DNA of 42,674 nucleotides from Chryseobacterium sp. 39-10 (GTDB lineage Bacteria; Bacteroidota; Bacteroidia; Flavobacteriales; Weeksellaceae): positions 25,892 through 68,565 of the forward strand of contig MKTK01000029.1 in NCBI GenBank assembly GCA_001898255.1. Direction: 5' to 3'. Position numbers and translations under genes: made by a program. Every line of letters begins with the position of its first letter. Positions within the stretch are counted from its first letter, which is position 1. The notes beneath the pieces are model-generated. The model was not told where the DNA came from. It worked only from the letters and a program-made list of their open reading frames with translations, and made no database searches. This document shows, one piece after another, positions 25,248-33,405 of the stretch.

Positions 25248-25856
25248 ATGAAAAAGTTATTTTTAGGTGCAGCCATCGCAATGGGTTCGTTAACATTTGC
25301 ACAGCAATTCGGGGTAAAAGCGGGCATGAATGTTTCTTCATTAAGCAAGCAACAAGGGTTGGACGATTCTAAATCGAAAATTGGCCTTAATGCAGGTGTT
25401 TTTATGAATGCGCCTATTGCTGAAAACTTCAGCATACAACCGGAAGTTTTGTACTCGCAATACGGTGCAAAAGTTAACTGGACCAACCCTATTGGAGGCG
25501 ATAAAATGTCGGCAAGCCAAAATTTAGATTATATCACGGTTCCTGTAATGTTTCAGTACAACGCGATTCCGTCTTTTTACTTAGAAGCCGGTCCTGAATT
25601 TGGTTTCCTTGTAAGTGCAACCAACAAAATTAAAAACGAAACAACTGGTGCTTCATCAACTGGTAGCAATTACAAAGACGATCTAAACACTTTTAACTTC
25701 GGTGTTGGATTGGGCGCTGGATACTATTTCACCAAAAATGTAGGACTGAATGCGAGATACGTTGCCGGTTTTACCGATACGGCTAAAAACCGACCAAGTG
25801 GAAGCGACGCTGTAAAAAACAATGTATTCCAAGTGGGATTAAACTTTAAGTTCTAA
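25248..25856 (+). CDS. porin-family outer-membrane beta-barrel protein, paralogue of 4428-4979
   Basis: 202 residues. Signal peptide MKKLFLGAAIAMGSLTFAQ, then a small barrel with the same ordered segments as the 4428-4979 protein: FGVKAGMNVSS, IGLNAGVFMNAPIAENFSIQPEVLYSQ, ITVPVMFQYNAIPSFYLEAGPEF, GAGYYFTKNVGLNARYVAGFTD and a final strand FQVGLNFKF ending in Phe. Length differences fall in loops (the insert after PEVLY and the NKIKNETTGASSTGS loop). Role unknown. Unlike its paralogue, it is preceded by a long leader and a sigma-54-like site, suggesting conditional expression. Confidence 0.88.
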   Translation: MKKLFLGAAIAMGSLTFAQQFGVKAGMNVSSLSKQQGLDDSKSKIGLNAGVFMNAPIAENFSIQPEVLYSQYGAKVNWTNPIGGDKMSASQNLDYITVPVMFQYNAIPSFYLEAGPEFGFLVSATNKIKNETTGASSTGSNYKDDLNTFNFGVGLGAGYYFTKNVGLNARYVAGFTDTAKNRPSGSDAVKNNVFQVGLNFKF

Positions 25857-25880
25857 TCAGCAGAATCATTGATTATACGA

Positions 25881-25910
25881 AAAAGGTCGGGAAATTAATC
25901 CCGACCTTTT
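25881..25910. terminator. bidirectional terminator
   Basis: AAAAGGTCGGGA pairs perfectly with TCCCGACCTTTT around loop AATTAA. It ends the beta-barrel gene and, on the other strand, the purine cluster after purF. Confidence 0.92.
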
Positions 25911-25914
25911 CTTT

Positions 25915-27405
25915 TTATTCGTCTACAAATTCCGGGTGAACACCGGCAGGAACTGGATACTTCTCCGTAAAGCAACCAAAACAATGACGGTCGCTTCCTA
26001 GTATGGAGATTAGATTATCCATGCTCAGAAACTCCAGCGAGTCGACACCAAGGTAATCGCGGAGTTCTTCTTTGTTCATATTAGCAGAAATAAGATCGTC
26101 TTTCGAAGGTGTATCAATGCCCAGATAACACGGTGCAATGATGGGTGGCGAAACACTTCGGAAATGTATTTCTTTTACGCCTGCATCTTTTAGAATTTTC
26201 ACCAATCGCTTGGACGTGGTGCCCCGAACAATAGAATCATCAATAATTACAACTTTTTTTCCTTTTATTTCCGAGAGTATAGGGTTCAGTTTCAGGTTCA
26301 CAATTCTTTCGCGCATTTCCTGAGAAGGGATGATGAAACTTCGCCCCACATAACGGTTTTTGATGAGGACCGGACGAAAGGGAATGCCCGAAGCAATGGA
26401 AAAACCAATTGCCGCCGGAACTCCTGAATCTGGAACACCGATTACGATATCGGCTTCCACAGGCGCCTGTTCCCAAATTTTTCCGCCAGATTGCTCACGA
26501 ACTTCATGCACATTGATACCTTCTAAAGTAGAATCGGGTCGTGCAAAATAGATGTATTCAAAAGCGCAAATTCTTCGCTCACAATTTTCTCTTACCAAAA
26601 AACTTTGCAATCCTGGTTCATTTTCATTGGTAAACACAATTTCTCCTGGTAAAATATCGCGTACATATTGCGCACCCACAGCATCTAATGCGACAGATTC
26701 TGACGCTGCAACATACGTATTTTCATCAATTGCACCCAACACCAGCGGGCGAATGCCATGAAAATCGCGGAATGCAAAAAACTTGTTCCTCGTCATTCCC
26801 ACCACCGAATATGAACCTTCAATTTTATCCATCGTGGCTTTAATGGCAGCTCTAAGACCCAAATCAAGATTCTTCTGAATTAACCGCAAAATAACCTCCG
26901 AGTCTGAAGTAGCTTTGAAAACCACGCCCTCTTCTTCCAATTCTTTTTTCAGTTCGTGCGCATTGGTCAGGTTTCCGTTATGGGCGATGGAGAGGATAAT
27001 CTGGTCGTACTCATTCTTAGCAAAAAACGGCTGAAAATTATATTTCTTTTTATCACCCGCCGTAGTGTATCGGGTATGTCCAATTGCGGAATTGCCCATG
27101 AAAGTTTCGGGTTCGCGAATTACTTTGTACACATCCAAAACCAATCCTTCATCTTTGATATTGTAGATTTTGCCCTGCTTCATCACCGAAATACCGCACG
27201 CTTCCTGGCCACGGTGCTGCAAAGCAAAAAGCCCGAATTGTGAAAGCGAAAATGTATCAATATCGTGATCGGAATACAAACCGAAAATTCCGCATTCCTC
27301 CGTTGGGGAATCCATAGGTTCCTCCACTTTCAGGAGGTTTCTGCCGTAAACTTCCGTCTGAAACTGTTTTAAATAGTCTTCTCTATGTTGCTTTAAATTT
27401 TTCAT
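25915..27405 (-). CDS. purF: amidophosphoribosyltransferase
   Basis: 496 residues. Transfers ammonia from glutamine to PRPP, the first committed step of purine synthesis. An N-terminal propeptide of 37 residues precedes the glutaminase nucleophile C38 (ECGIFGLY), so cleavage is expected. The PRPP loop is KVVIIDDSIVRGTTSKRL. Four cysteines at the Bacillus-type Fe-S positions are visible (RRICAFEYIYFARPDS, PCYLGID, HCFGCF), so this is the iron-sulfur class. Last gene of the cluster as seen here, 39 bases after purC, ending at a shared terminator. Confidence 0.97.
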   Translation of the reverse strand: MKNLKQHREDYLKQFQTEVYGRNLLKVEEPMDSPTEECGIFGLYSDHDIDTFSLSQFGLFALQHRGQEACGISVMKQGKIYNIKDEGLVLDVYKVIREPETFMGNSAIGHTRYTTAGDKKKYNFQPFFAKNEYDQIILSIAHNGNLTNAHELKKELEEEGVVFKATSDSEVILRLIQKNLDLGLRAAIKATMDKIEGSYSVVGMTRNKFFAFRDFHGIRPLVLGAIDENTYVAASESVALDAVGAQYVRDILPGEIVFTNENEPGLQSFLVRENCERRICAFEYIYFARPDSTLEGINVHEVREQSGGKIWEQAPVEADIVIGVPDSGVPAAIGFSIASGIPFRPVLIKNRYVGRSFIIPSQEMRERIVNLKLNPILSEIKGKKVVIIDDSIVRGTTSKRLVKILKDAGVKEIHFRSVSPPIIAPCYLGIDTPSKDDLISANMNKEELRDYLGVDSLEFLSMDNLISILGSDRHCFGCFTEKYPVPAGVHPEFVDE

Positions 27406-27444
27406 TTTTACTCATCCATTGGGTGGCATGGATGCTTTTCGGTT

Positions 27445-28164
27445 TTATTTGTTCAATACTTTTTTCAGCCGTTCATAAATCTCCACATAGGCCTCGGTTA
27501 CTTCGCCCAAATCTCTTCGGAACCGGTCTTTATCGAGTTTCTTCATGGTATCTTTATCCCAAAGACGACAGGTATCCGGTGAAATTTCATCAGCCAGAAC
27601 GATTTTTCCGTCTGCAGTTTTTCCAAGTTCAATTTTGAAATCGACCAGAATGATGTTCATTTTATCGAAAAGATCGATCAGGATTTCGTTGATATCATTG
27701 GTTAGTTCATACATTTCATCCAGTTCTTCATAAGTGGCAGCACCCAGAAAAACCGCGTGATGATCGTTGATCAGCGGATCGCCAAGTTCATCCTTTTTGT
27801 AGCAAATATCAAAAATCGTAACTGGTGACTTAATTCCTTCTTCCACACCTAATCGCTGCGCCATGCTTCCTGCGGAATAGTTGCGTACAACCATTTCCAG
27901 CGGAATAATGGATACTTTTTTCACCAGCTGCTCTCTATCATTCAGCTGTTTGATGAAATGGGTAGGGATTCCCTTTTCGTTCAGATACTCAAAAATCAGG
28001 GTGGTGATGGCGTTGTTCATTTCGCCTTTCAGATCAAAACTCCCTCTTTTTTGTGCATTGAATGCGGTAGCATCATCTTTAAAGCGCACGATTACTTCGT
28101 CGGGATTATCGGTTTCAAAAATTTGTTTTGCCTTCCCTTCGTAGAGCATTTTTCCTTTGTTCAT
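27445..28164 (-). CDS. purC: phosphoribosylaminoimidazole-succinocarboxamide synthase
   Basis: 239 residues. ATP-dependent SAICAR synthase, joining CAIR and aspartate in purine synthesis. N-terminal [12 protein letters not shown] is the ATP-binding hairpin; family signatures are [13 protein letters not shown] (88-100) and LVDFKIELG (173-181), with [13 protein letters not shown] near the C-terminus. Lies 29 bases after the DUF3307 gene and 39 bases before purF on the same strand, with no promoter box seen between, so it is likely read from an upstream pur promoter or from the SatD-like gene promoter. Confidence 0.97.
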   Translation of the reverse strand: MNKGKMLYEGKAKQIFETDNPDEVIVRFKDDATAFNAQKRGSFDLKGEMNNAITTLIFEYLNEKGIPTHFIKQLNDREQLVKKVSIIPLEMVVRNYSAGSMAQRLGVEEGIKSPVTIFDICYKKDELGDPLINDHHAVFLGAATYEELDEMYELTNDINEILIDLFDKMNIILVDFKIELGKTADGKIVLADEISPDTCRLWDKDTMKKLDKDRFRRDLGEVTEAYVEIYERLKKVLNK

Positions 28165-28193
28165 TTTTACTTAAAATTATTTCGGTTTACTTT

Positions 28194-28895
28194 TTATAAT
28201 TGAACTAAAATTCCTGTGAGAACGGCTATTCCGAAACTCAGCAATGTGCCGACGAGTACGTATTCCGTCAGTTTTCTCTGTTTGGCTTCTGCCAAATCGC
28301 TGAAGCGAAAGACCGATTTTGCGGCGATCATAAAACCCACGCCTTCCCAATGGTTGACGAGGATGAACACAAAAACCAGAAGCCGCTCCAAAATTCCGAT
28401 ATATTTCCCGGCATTCACCAGCGATTCCGTTTGCAATTTGCTGTGATCCACTGTTACCGGCGTCCAACTCGAGATGAGCATTTTGATGATCACCGAACTT
28501 GGAATCGTAAGAAAAACCACTGCTGCAAAGAGCTTAATTGTTTCATGATTGAAAAAATCTGCCCATTGAAAATATGGAAAGTAACATACCGACAGCAGCG
28601 CAATCACCAAAATATGCAGCAACTGATCGATGAAAAACCATGCCCGTTTTGTTTTGAATGTCTGCAACCTGAGCTTTGCCCAGTCGATTAAAAAATGGGT
28701 AATGGCAACAATTGCTGCCATCCACCACAACTGCAGATCCCAGAGCAAAAGCAGCGCAAGCAGAAAATGAATAAGCACATGGAGGTAAAGGTAAATACTG
28801 TCTTCCTTCTTCTGTTCTTTATCCTTCACCCATTGCGTTGGCTGAAAAATAAAATCGCCAAGTAAATGTGCTAATATGAGGGATGAGAAAATCAT
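28194..28895 (-). CDS. DUF3307 family multi-pass membrane protein
   Basis: 233 residues with about seven membrane segments (near 2-18, 33-53, 55-74, 84-106, 117-138, 164-186, 213-233). The start HLLGDFIFQPTQWVKDK matches the DUF3307 family as I remember it. Four His/Asp pairs spaced i/i+4 lie in or next to the first four helices: H10-D14, H39-H43, H67-D71, D90-H94; this looks like a membrane-embedded metal site rather than a plain channel. A later conserved-looking stretch is GKYIGILERLLVF. The ATG overlaps the stop of the SatD-like gene (ATGA), so the two are translationally coupled. No function is established to my knowledge. Confidence 0.85.
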   Translation of the reverse strand: MIFSSLILAHLLGDFIFQPTQWVKDKEQKKEDSIYLYLHVLIHFLLALLLLWDLQLWWMAAIVAITHFLIDWAKLRLQTFKTKRAWFFIDQLLHILVIALLSVCYFPYFQWADFFNHETIKLFAAVVFLTIPSSVIIKMLISSWTPVTVDHSKLQTESLVNAGKYIGILERLLVFVFILVNHWEGVGFMIAAKSVFRFSDLAEAKQRKLTEYVLVGTLLSFGIAVLTGILVQL

Positions 28896-29497
28896 TTCAA
28901 TGCTGCAATTTTTTGTCGGAAATAGTGATCGGTTTCTATAATTAAATCAAAATTAGCCCTTTTAATTCTTTGGCTTACTGATGATTGCGTAATATTAAGT
29001 TGTCGTGCAATTGCTTCCTGCGTCATATTAGAATCGGTAAGAATAAGCAACACCATTTCGGCAGAAACAATGGACCAATGGTCCGCCGTTAAACATAACC
29101 ACTTGAAAATCAAATTAAAACAAGCGTTAAATTCATCATCAGGTGTACTGACTGCTAGATTTATTTTTTCTTCTTTGATTCGTTCCAGATTTCTTCCTGA
29201 ATTCACGAACGCAGAACCACCTGACTGTGAAATTTTTTTTGTTTTAAAATCTTGCGTTCCCAAACCGATTGAAAGACGCACATCAAGCCCTTTAATGGTT
29301 TTAATTTTTGCCTTTATTTCCAACGCTTTCAACAGCGCATCTTCGGCTTTCGGCAACAGCAGCTGAAACTCATCGCCACGGTAAATCTCCCAAACCTCAG
29401 GATTTTCGGGACCCAGAACTTCCTGTAGCGCATTGAACCAAATAACCGGATCAATGCTTTGCGAATTGATAATATCTCCTGTGATGACCGATTTCAT
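28892..29497 (-). CDS. SatD family protein: cyclase-like N-terminal region plus helix-turn-helix
   Basis: 201 residues, soluble. Residues 1-125 resemble a small GGDEF/class III cyclase-like fold: a first strand SVITGDIINS with D8, then YRGDEFQLLLP with G41-D42-E43-F44, then DVRLSIGLG. D8 and D42 could bind metal as in nucleotidyl cyclases, but this is inferred from pattern only. Residues 156-181 (NMTQEAIARQLNITQSSVSQRIKRA) form a helix-turn-helix. SatD was named from the Streptococcus mutans secretion and acid tolerance operon. It has its own promoter inside the pur cluster with repeated half-sites upstream and is coupled to the DUF3307 gene by a 4-base overlap. Confidence 0.82.
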   Translation of the reverse strand: MKSVITGDIINSQSIDPVIWFNALQEVLGPENPEVWEIYRGDEFQLLLPKAEDALLKALEIKAKIKTIKGLDVRLSIGLGTQDFKTKKISQSGGSAFVNSGRNLERIKEEKINLAVSTPDDEFNACFNLIFKWLCLTADHWSIVSAEMVLLILTDSNMTQEAIARQLNITQSSVSQRIKRANFDLIIETDHYFRQKIAALK

Positions 29498-29501
29498 GCT
29501 G

Positions 29502-29509
29502 CAAATATA
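29502..29509 (-). promoter_or_regulatory. -7 promoter box for the SatD-like gene
   Basis: The reverse strand reads TATATTTG, an exact TAnnTTTG, ending only 4 bases before the ATG at 29497. Initiation 5-7 bases past the box would fall on or next to the ATG, so the mRNA should be leaderless or nearly so. No TTG element is at the usual distance; that region is occupied by the CTTATA half-sites. Confidence 0.6.
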
Positions 29510-29519
29510 AACCTTTTCA

Positions 29520-29553
29520 CTTATATCTTAAATTATAAGTTTTATTGCTTATA
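29520..29553. promoter_or_regulatory. three-half-site candidate operator upstream of the SatD-like gene
   Basis: CTTATA (29520-29525), 8 bases, TATAAG (29534-29539), 8 bases, CTTATA (29548-29553): three copies of one hexamer in alternating orientation with identical spacing. They cover the region around the expected -33 element of the SatD-like promoter. A natural candidate binder is the helix-turn-helix of the SatD-like protein itself. AT-rich context makes chance possible, but identical hexamers and spacing are notable. Confidence 0.45.
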
Positions 29554-29577
29554 AAATTAAATTATTGATTATTATGC

Positions 29578-32500
29578 TTATTTAAAATAATTTACTCCGT
29601 TTTTGAAAATATTGTGATAGTTGGCCGTCGGAATATTCTTCAACAATCCATCCGCAAACCTTTCAGGATGCCCCATTCTACCAAAAATTTTCCCTGACTT
29701 ACTGGTAATTCCTTCGATACCGAAGAGTGAATTATTTGGATTAAAAGGCATTCCGTGCGCCACTTTTCCTTCAAAATCAATGTACTGAGTTGCAATTTGA
29801 CCGCTTTCATACAAAGCTTTAATCACTGTTTCTGAAGCCATGAATCGACCTTCGCCATGCGAAATAGGGATCGTAAAAACCTGATCTTTCATTCCGTTCA
29901 ACCAAGGCGAATCATCGTTCACCACCTTTACATCTACCATTTGAGAAATATGTCGACCAATGGCATTGTGTGCCAAAGTGGGTGAATGCTCATCCAGATC
30001 GCGAATCTCTCCATAAGGCAAAAGCCCCGATTTTACCAAGGCCTGAAAACCGTTGCATATCCCAAGAATCATCCCGTCACGATCCAGCAATTGATGTACA
30101 GCGTTTTTCATTTTTTCGTTCTTCAGTACATTCACGATGAATTTGGCAGAACCATCGGGTTCATCTCCTGCCGAAAAACCACCGGAAAAAACAAGAATCT
30201 GAGATTTTTCTATTTCGGAAATCCAGTGATCCAAGCATTCATTCAGTAACTGATGATTGAGATTGATGAGCGTTGAGCTGCTGACTTCGGCACCTTCTTT
30301 GCGGAAAGCGTTCTGCGTTTCATATTCGCAGTTGGTTCCAGGAAAAATGGGTACAAAAACCCTTGGTTTCGCAATGCCATGTTTTATAATCTGGATCGAA
30401 TGAGGTAAAGTTGAATTCAAACTCACATCCATCTCAACGACTAACTTTTCAGGTTCTTTGGTGGGAAACAACTGTTCAAAAGTCCCCGTCCAGCATCGAA
30501 TTAACTCTTCAATATCAAATTGCAAATCATTAATTTTCAACACTTGGGAATCATCCACTACTCCGATGTTCTGCAACAGCTCGTGATCCAAAATGGTTGT
30601 ACTTTCAATGATTAAACTTCCGATATTTTTTTCTAAAAGCAAATGTTCATCCACTGTAATGCTAGCTCCCAACCGATTACCAAAACTCATTTTTGCCAAT
30701 GCCACTGCAACGCCACCATCTTTGACCGTTTTGACGGAAACTATTTTCCCTGATCGAATGTTATCATAAATAAATTCAAAAACAGCCGTAAGCCGCTGAT
30801 AATCTGGCAAGCCATTTTCTTTGGGCTGATGATGATAAATATAAAGCTGGTTTCCTGCTTTCTTTAACTCAGGCGAAATAATATTTTTCTTATCGCCATT
30901 GGCACAACTGAAAGAAATCAGCGTGGGCGGAACACTCAGGTTCTGATATGTGCCACTCATTGAATCTTTACCGCCAATTGCCGCCAATCCTAAGTTCATT
31001 TGTGCATCATACGCACCGAGAAGCGATGCCAGTGGTTTTCCCCACTTATCACGATCATTGCCCAATTTCTCGAAATATTCCTGGAAGCTGAGTCGAATAT
31101 TTTTGTAATGGCCACCCATGGCAACAATCTTCGCCACACTTTCTACCACAGCATTCGCAGCGCCGACCATCGAGTTCTGAGCAGAAACCTCAGCATCGAA
31201 TCCCCAACTTGCAAGCGAGACCGTTTCTACATTTTCAGCATGCAAAACCGGCAGCGTCTGCACACTTCCTTCCATCTCAGTCAGCTGATATTTCCCCCCA
31301 AATGGCATCGCTACCGATGTGCCACCTACCGATCCGTCAAACATTTCGGTAAGTCCTTTTTGCGAAGCTGTATTTTTATGTCGAAGTGCATTCAGGAAAT
31401 TTTCTTCGCTAAATACACTTTTTTGATTTTCAACTGTTTGAAGATGAGAAACAGAGACCTGCTGATTTTTTGCGCAACCATTAGTATTGAGGAAATCTCG
31501 GCTGATATCCACAATTTGCTCTCCCCGCCAATACATCTTCATCCTTCCTGAATCGGTTACTTTAGCGACTTCAACTGCTTTGATGTTTTCTTTTTCGCAA
31601 AATTCAATAAACAATTCTTTATCCTTTGCTTCAATTACCACCGCCATTCTTTCCTGCGATTCGGAAATAGCGAGTTCGGTTCCGTTCAAACCTTCATATT
31701 TAAGAGGCAAAACATCGAGATCGATCTCCAGGGAATCTGCAATTTCGCCAATGGCAACCGATACACCACCGGCACCAAAATCGTTTGATTTTTTAATGAG
31801 CGTCGTCACTTCAGGATTCCTGAAAAGCCGTTGAATTTTCCTTTCCTCCACTGCATTTCCTTTCTGTACTTCTGTTGAAAGCGTGTGGATAGACGTTTCA
31901 TCTTGTTCTTTGGAACTTCCGGTTGCACCACCCACGCCATCACGCCCTGTTGCGCCACCAAGTAAAATAACAACGTCACCAACTTCGGGTTTTTCGCGGC
32001 GCACCCAGTCCTTTTTCACCGCACCTACCACAAAACCCACTTCCATTCGCTTTGCCTTGTAGCCATCGTGGTAAATTTCATTCACCAACGTTGTAGCCAA
32101 ACCAATCTGATTACCGTACGAAGAATATCCGTTGGCAGCCTGTTTCGTTATGGTTCTTTGCGGAAGCTTGCCTGGAAGCGTTGCAGAAATGGGTTCCAAA
32201 ACGTCGGCTGCACCCGTGAGTCGCATCGCCTGGTATACAAATGCACGACCTGAAAGCGGATCACGAATTGCACCACCCAAACAGGTTGAGGCACCACCAA
32301 ACGGCTCTATCTCGGTGGGATGATTGTGGGTTTCGTTTTTGAACAATAAGTACCAAGGTTCCTTTTTACCGTCAAATTCGACGTCAATTTCAACTGTGCA
32401 AGCATTTATCTCATCCGACACCACCAGATTATCGAGCTTTCCAGTTTTGTGGAAATAACGTGCACAAACTGTTGCCAAATCCATCAGTGAAACTGGTTTC

Positions 32501-33267
32501 TCTTCGCGCCCAAGGAATTTTCTTTTGTCTAAATAATCATTAAAAATCCTTTCTAAAGTTTCTTTAAAGACACCATTAAACTCAATATCGGTCAGTTCTG
32601 TTTCAAATGTTGTATGCCGGCAATGGTCGCTCCAGTAGGTATCCAAAACCTTCAGTTCGGTTTCGGTTGGATTTCTTTTTTCGGATTTAAAATAATGTTG
32701 AATAAATTCCAAATCATCCAAACCAAAAGCAAAGCCGTGTTGTTGATAAAAATGTTGTAATTCGGATTCCGATAAATCGGTAAAACCATGATGAACAATT
32801 ACTTTATTGGGTAATTCTTCGGCAGGAACTTCAAGTTTTGACAAATCTTTCTCTTGACTTTCCACTTTATTGATGAGCAAATCTTTAATTTGGTCAAGAT
32901 CGGCATCGTTCACACCGGAAAGCTCGATAAGTTTACCGCTGCGTACGGTGGCATGCTCGTTTCCAGTGAGCAATGCGATGCACTGCTGCGCAGAATCGGC
33001 CCGCTGATCATATTGTCCCGGTAAAAATTCAGTGGCAAAATAGAGTTTTTGAGCAGGATTATTATCGTGCAAAATATCTGTCACTGGATCTACAAAGGTA
33101 TTGAAAACCACTTTATTCAATTGATCTTCATCTACACCGAAAAGGTCATAAATATTGTAAACTTTGACGCTGTGGATCTGCGGAACGATTGCTTTAATTT
33201 CATTCAAAACTTTTGGGCTTTCAACATCAAAAATCCCTCTTTTTTCTACGAAAATTCTTTTTTTCAT
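29578..33267 (-). CDS. purL: phosphoribosylformylglycinamidine synthase
   Basis: 1229 residues, the large single-chain form (synthase plus glutaminase) found in proteobacteria and Bacteroidota. Converts FGAR, glutamine and ATP to FGAM in purine synthesis. An N-terminal domain is followed by the synthase half with HCRHTTFE near 215-222, KNETHNHPTEIEPFGGASTCLGGAIRD, and GGKDSMSGTY; the C-terminal glutaminase has its nucleophile C1071 in LGICNGFQ and the late His/Glu region ISHGEGRF. It starts with the same AGTAAAAATG context as purC and purF. Gap of 136 bases after purB contains a hairpin. Confidence 0.98.
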   Translation of the reverse strand: MKKRIFVEKRGIFDVESPKVLNEIKAIVPQIHSVKVYNIYDLFGVDEDQLNKVVFNTFVDPVTDILHDNNPAQKLYFATEFLPGQYDQRADSAQQCIALLTGNEHATVRSGKLIELSGVNDADLDQIKDLLINKVESQEKDLSKLEVPAEELPNKVIVHHGFTDLSESELQHFYQQHGFAFGLDDLEFIQHYFKSEKRNPTETELKVLDTYWSDHCRHTTFETELTDIEFNGVFKETLERIFNDYLDKRKFLGREEKPVSLMDLATVCARYFHKTGKLDNLVVSDEINACTVEIDVEFDGKKEPWYLLFKNETHNHPTEIEPFGGASTCLGGAIRDPLSGRAFVYQAMRLTGAADVLEPISATLPGKLPQRTITKQAANGYSSYGNQIGLATTLVNEIYHDGYKAKRMEVGFVVGAVKKDWVRREKPEVGDVVILLGGATGRDGVGGATGSSKEQDETSIHTLSTEVQKGNAVEERKIQRLFRNPEVTTLIKKSNDFGAGGVSVAIGEIADSLEIDLDVLPLKYEGLNGTELAISESQERMAVVIEAKDKELFIEFCEKENIKAVEVAKVTDSGRMKMYWRGEQIVDISRDFLNTNGCAKNQQVSVSHLQTVENQKSVFSEENFLNALRHKNTASQKGLTEMFDGSVGGTSVAMPFGGKYQLTEMEGSVQTLPVLHAENVETVSLASWGFDAEVSAQNSMVGAANAVVESVAKIVAMGGHYKNIRLSFQEYFEKLGNDRDKWGKPLASLLGAYDAQMNLGLAAIGGKDSMSGTYQNLSVPPTLISFSCANGDKKNIISPELKKAGNQLYIYHHQPKENGLPDYQRLTAVFEFIYDNIRSGKIVSVKTVKDGGVAVALAKMSFGNRLGASITVDEHLLLEKNIGSLIIESTTILDHELLQNIGVVDDSQVLKINDLQFDIEELIRCWTGTFEQLFPTKEPEKLVVEMDVSLNSTLPHSIQIIKHGIAKPRVFVPIFPGTNCEYETQNAFRKEGAEVSSSTLINLNHQLLNECLDHWISEIEKSQILVFSGGFSAGDEPDGSAKFIVNVLKNEKMKNAVHQLLDRDGMILGICNGFQALVKSGLLPYGEIRDLDEHSPTLAHNAIGRHISQMVDVKVVNDDSPWLNGMKDQVFTIPISHGEGRFMASETVIKALYESGQIATQYIDFEGKVAHGMPFNPNNSLFGIEGITSKSGKIFGRMGHPERFADGLLKNIPTANYHNIFKNGVNYFK

Positions 33268-33374
33268 TTTTACTACGCTGGGATGGTGCGACAGGTTTTA
33301 GTCCTATCTTTTATTAAATCGTCCATTCAGGACTTTGTTATTTCTCACTTGTCTTATGCAGCTTTTTCTTCACT

Positions 33375-33405
33375 AAAAATGCAGCCAAAAAGACTGCATG
33401 ATTTT
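33375..33405 (-). terminator. hairpin after purB (terminator or attenuator)
   Basis: On the reverse strand ATGCAG (33399-33394) pairs with CTGCAT (33384-33379) around a 9-base loop, with flanking A and T runs; five T follow. The hairpin begins at the purB stop codon. It could end or reduce transcription before purL. No promoter box was found in the remaining 107 bases (33268-33374), so some read-through into purL is expected. Confidence 0.55.

Noticed and set aside
31000..31551. Open frame of 183 codons on the plus strand
   Set aside because: Antisense to purL, with low-complexity Ser/Ile/Phe composition.
33268..33374. Possible purine riboswitch in the purL leader
   Set aside because: No arrangement of three paired regions with the conserved junction bases was found; only a weak GTCCT/AGGAC complement with a long loop.
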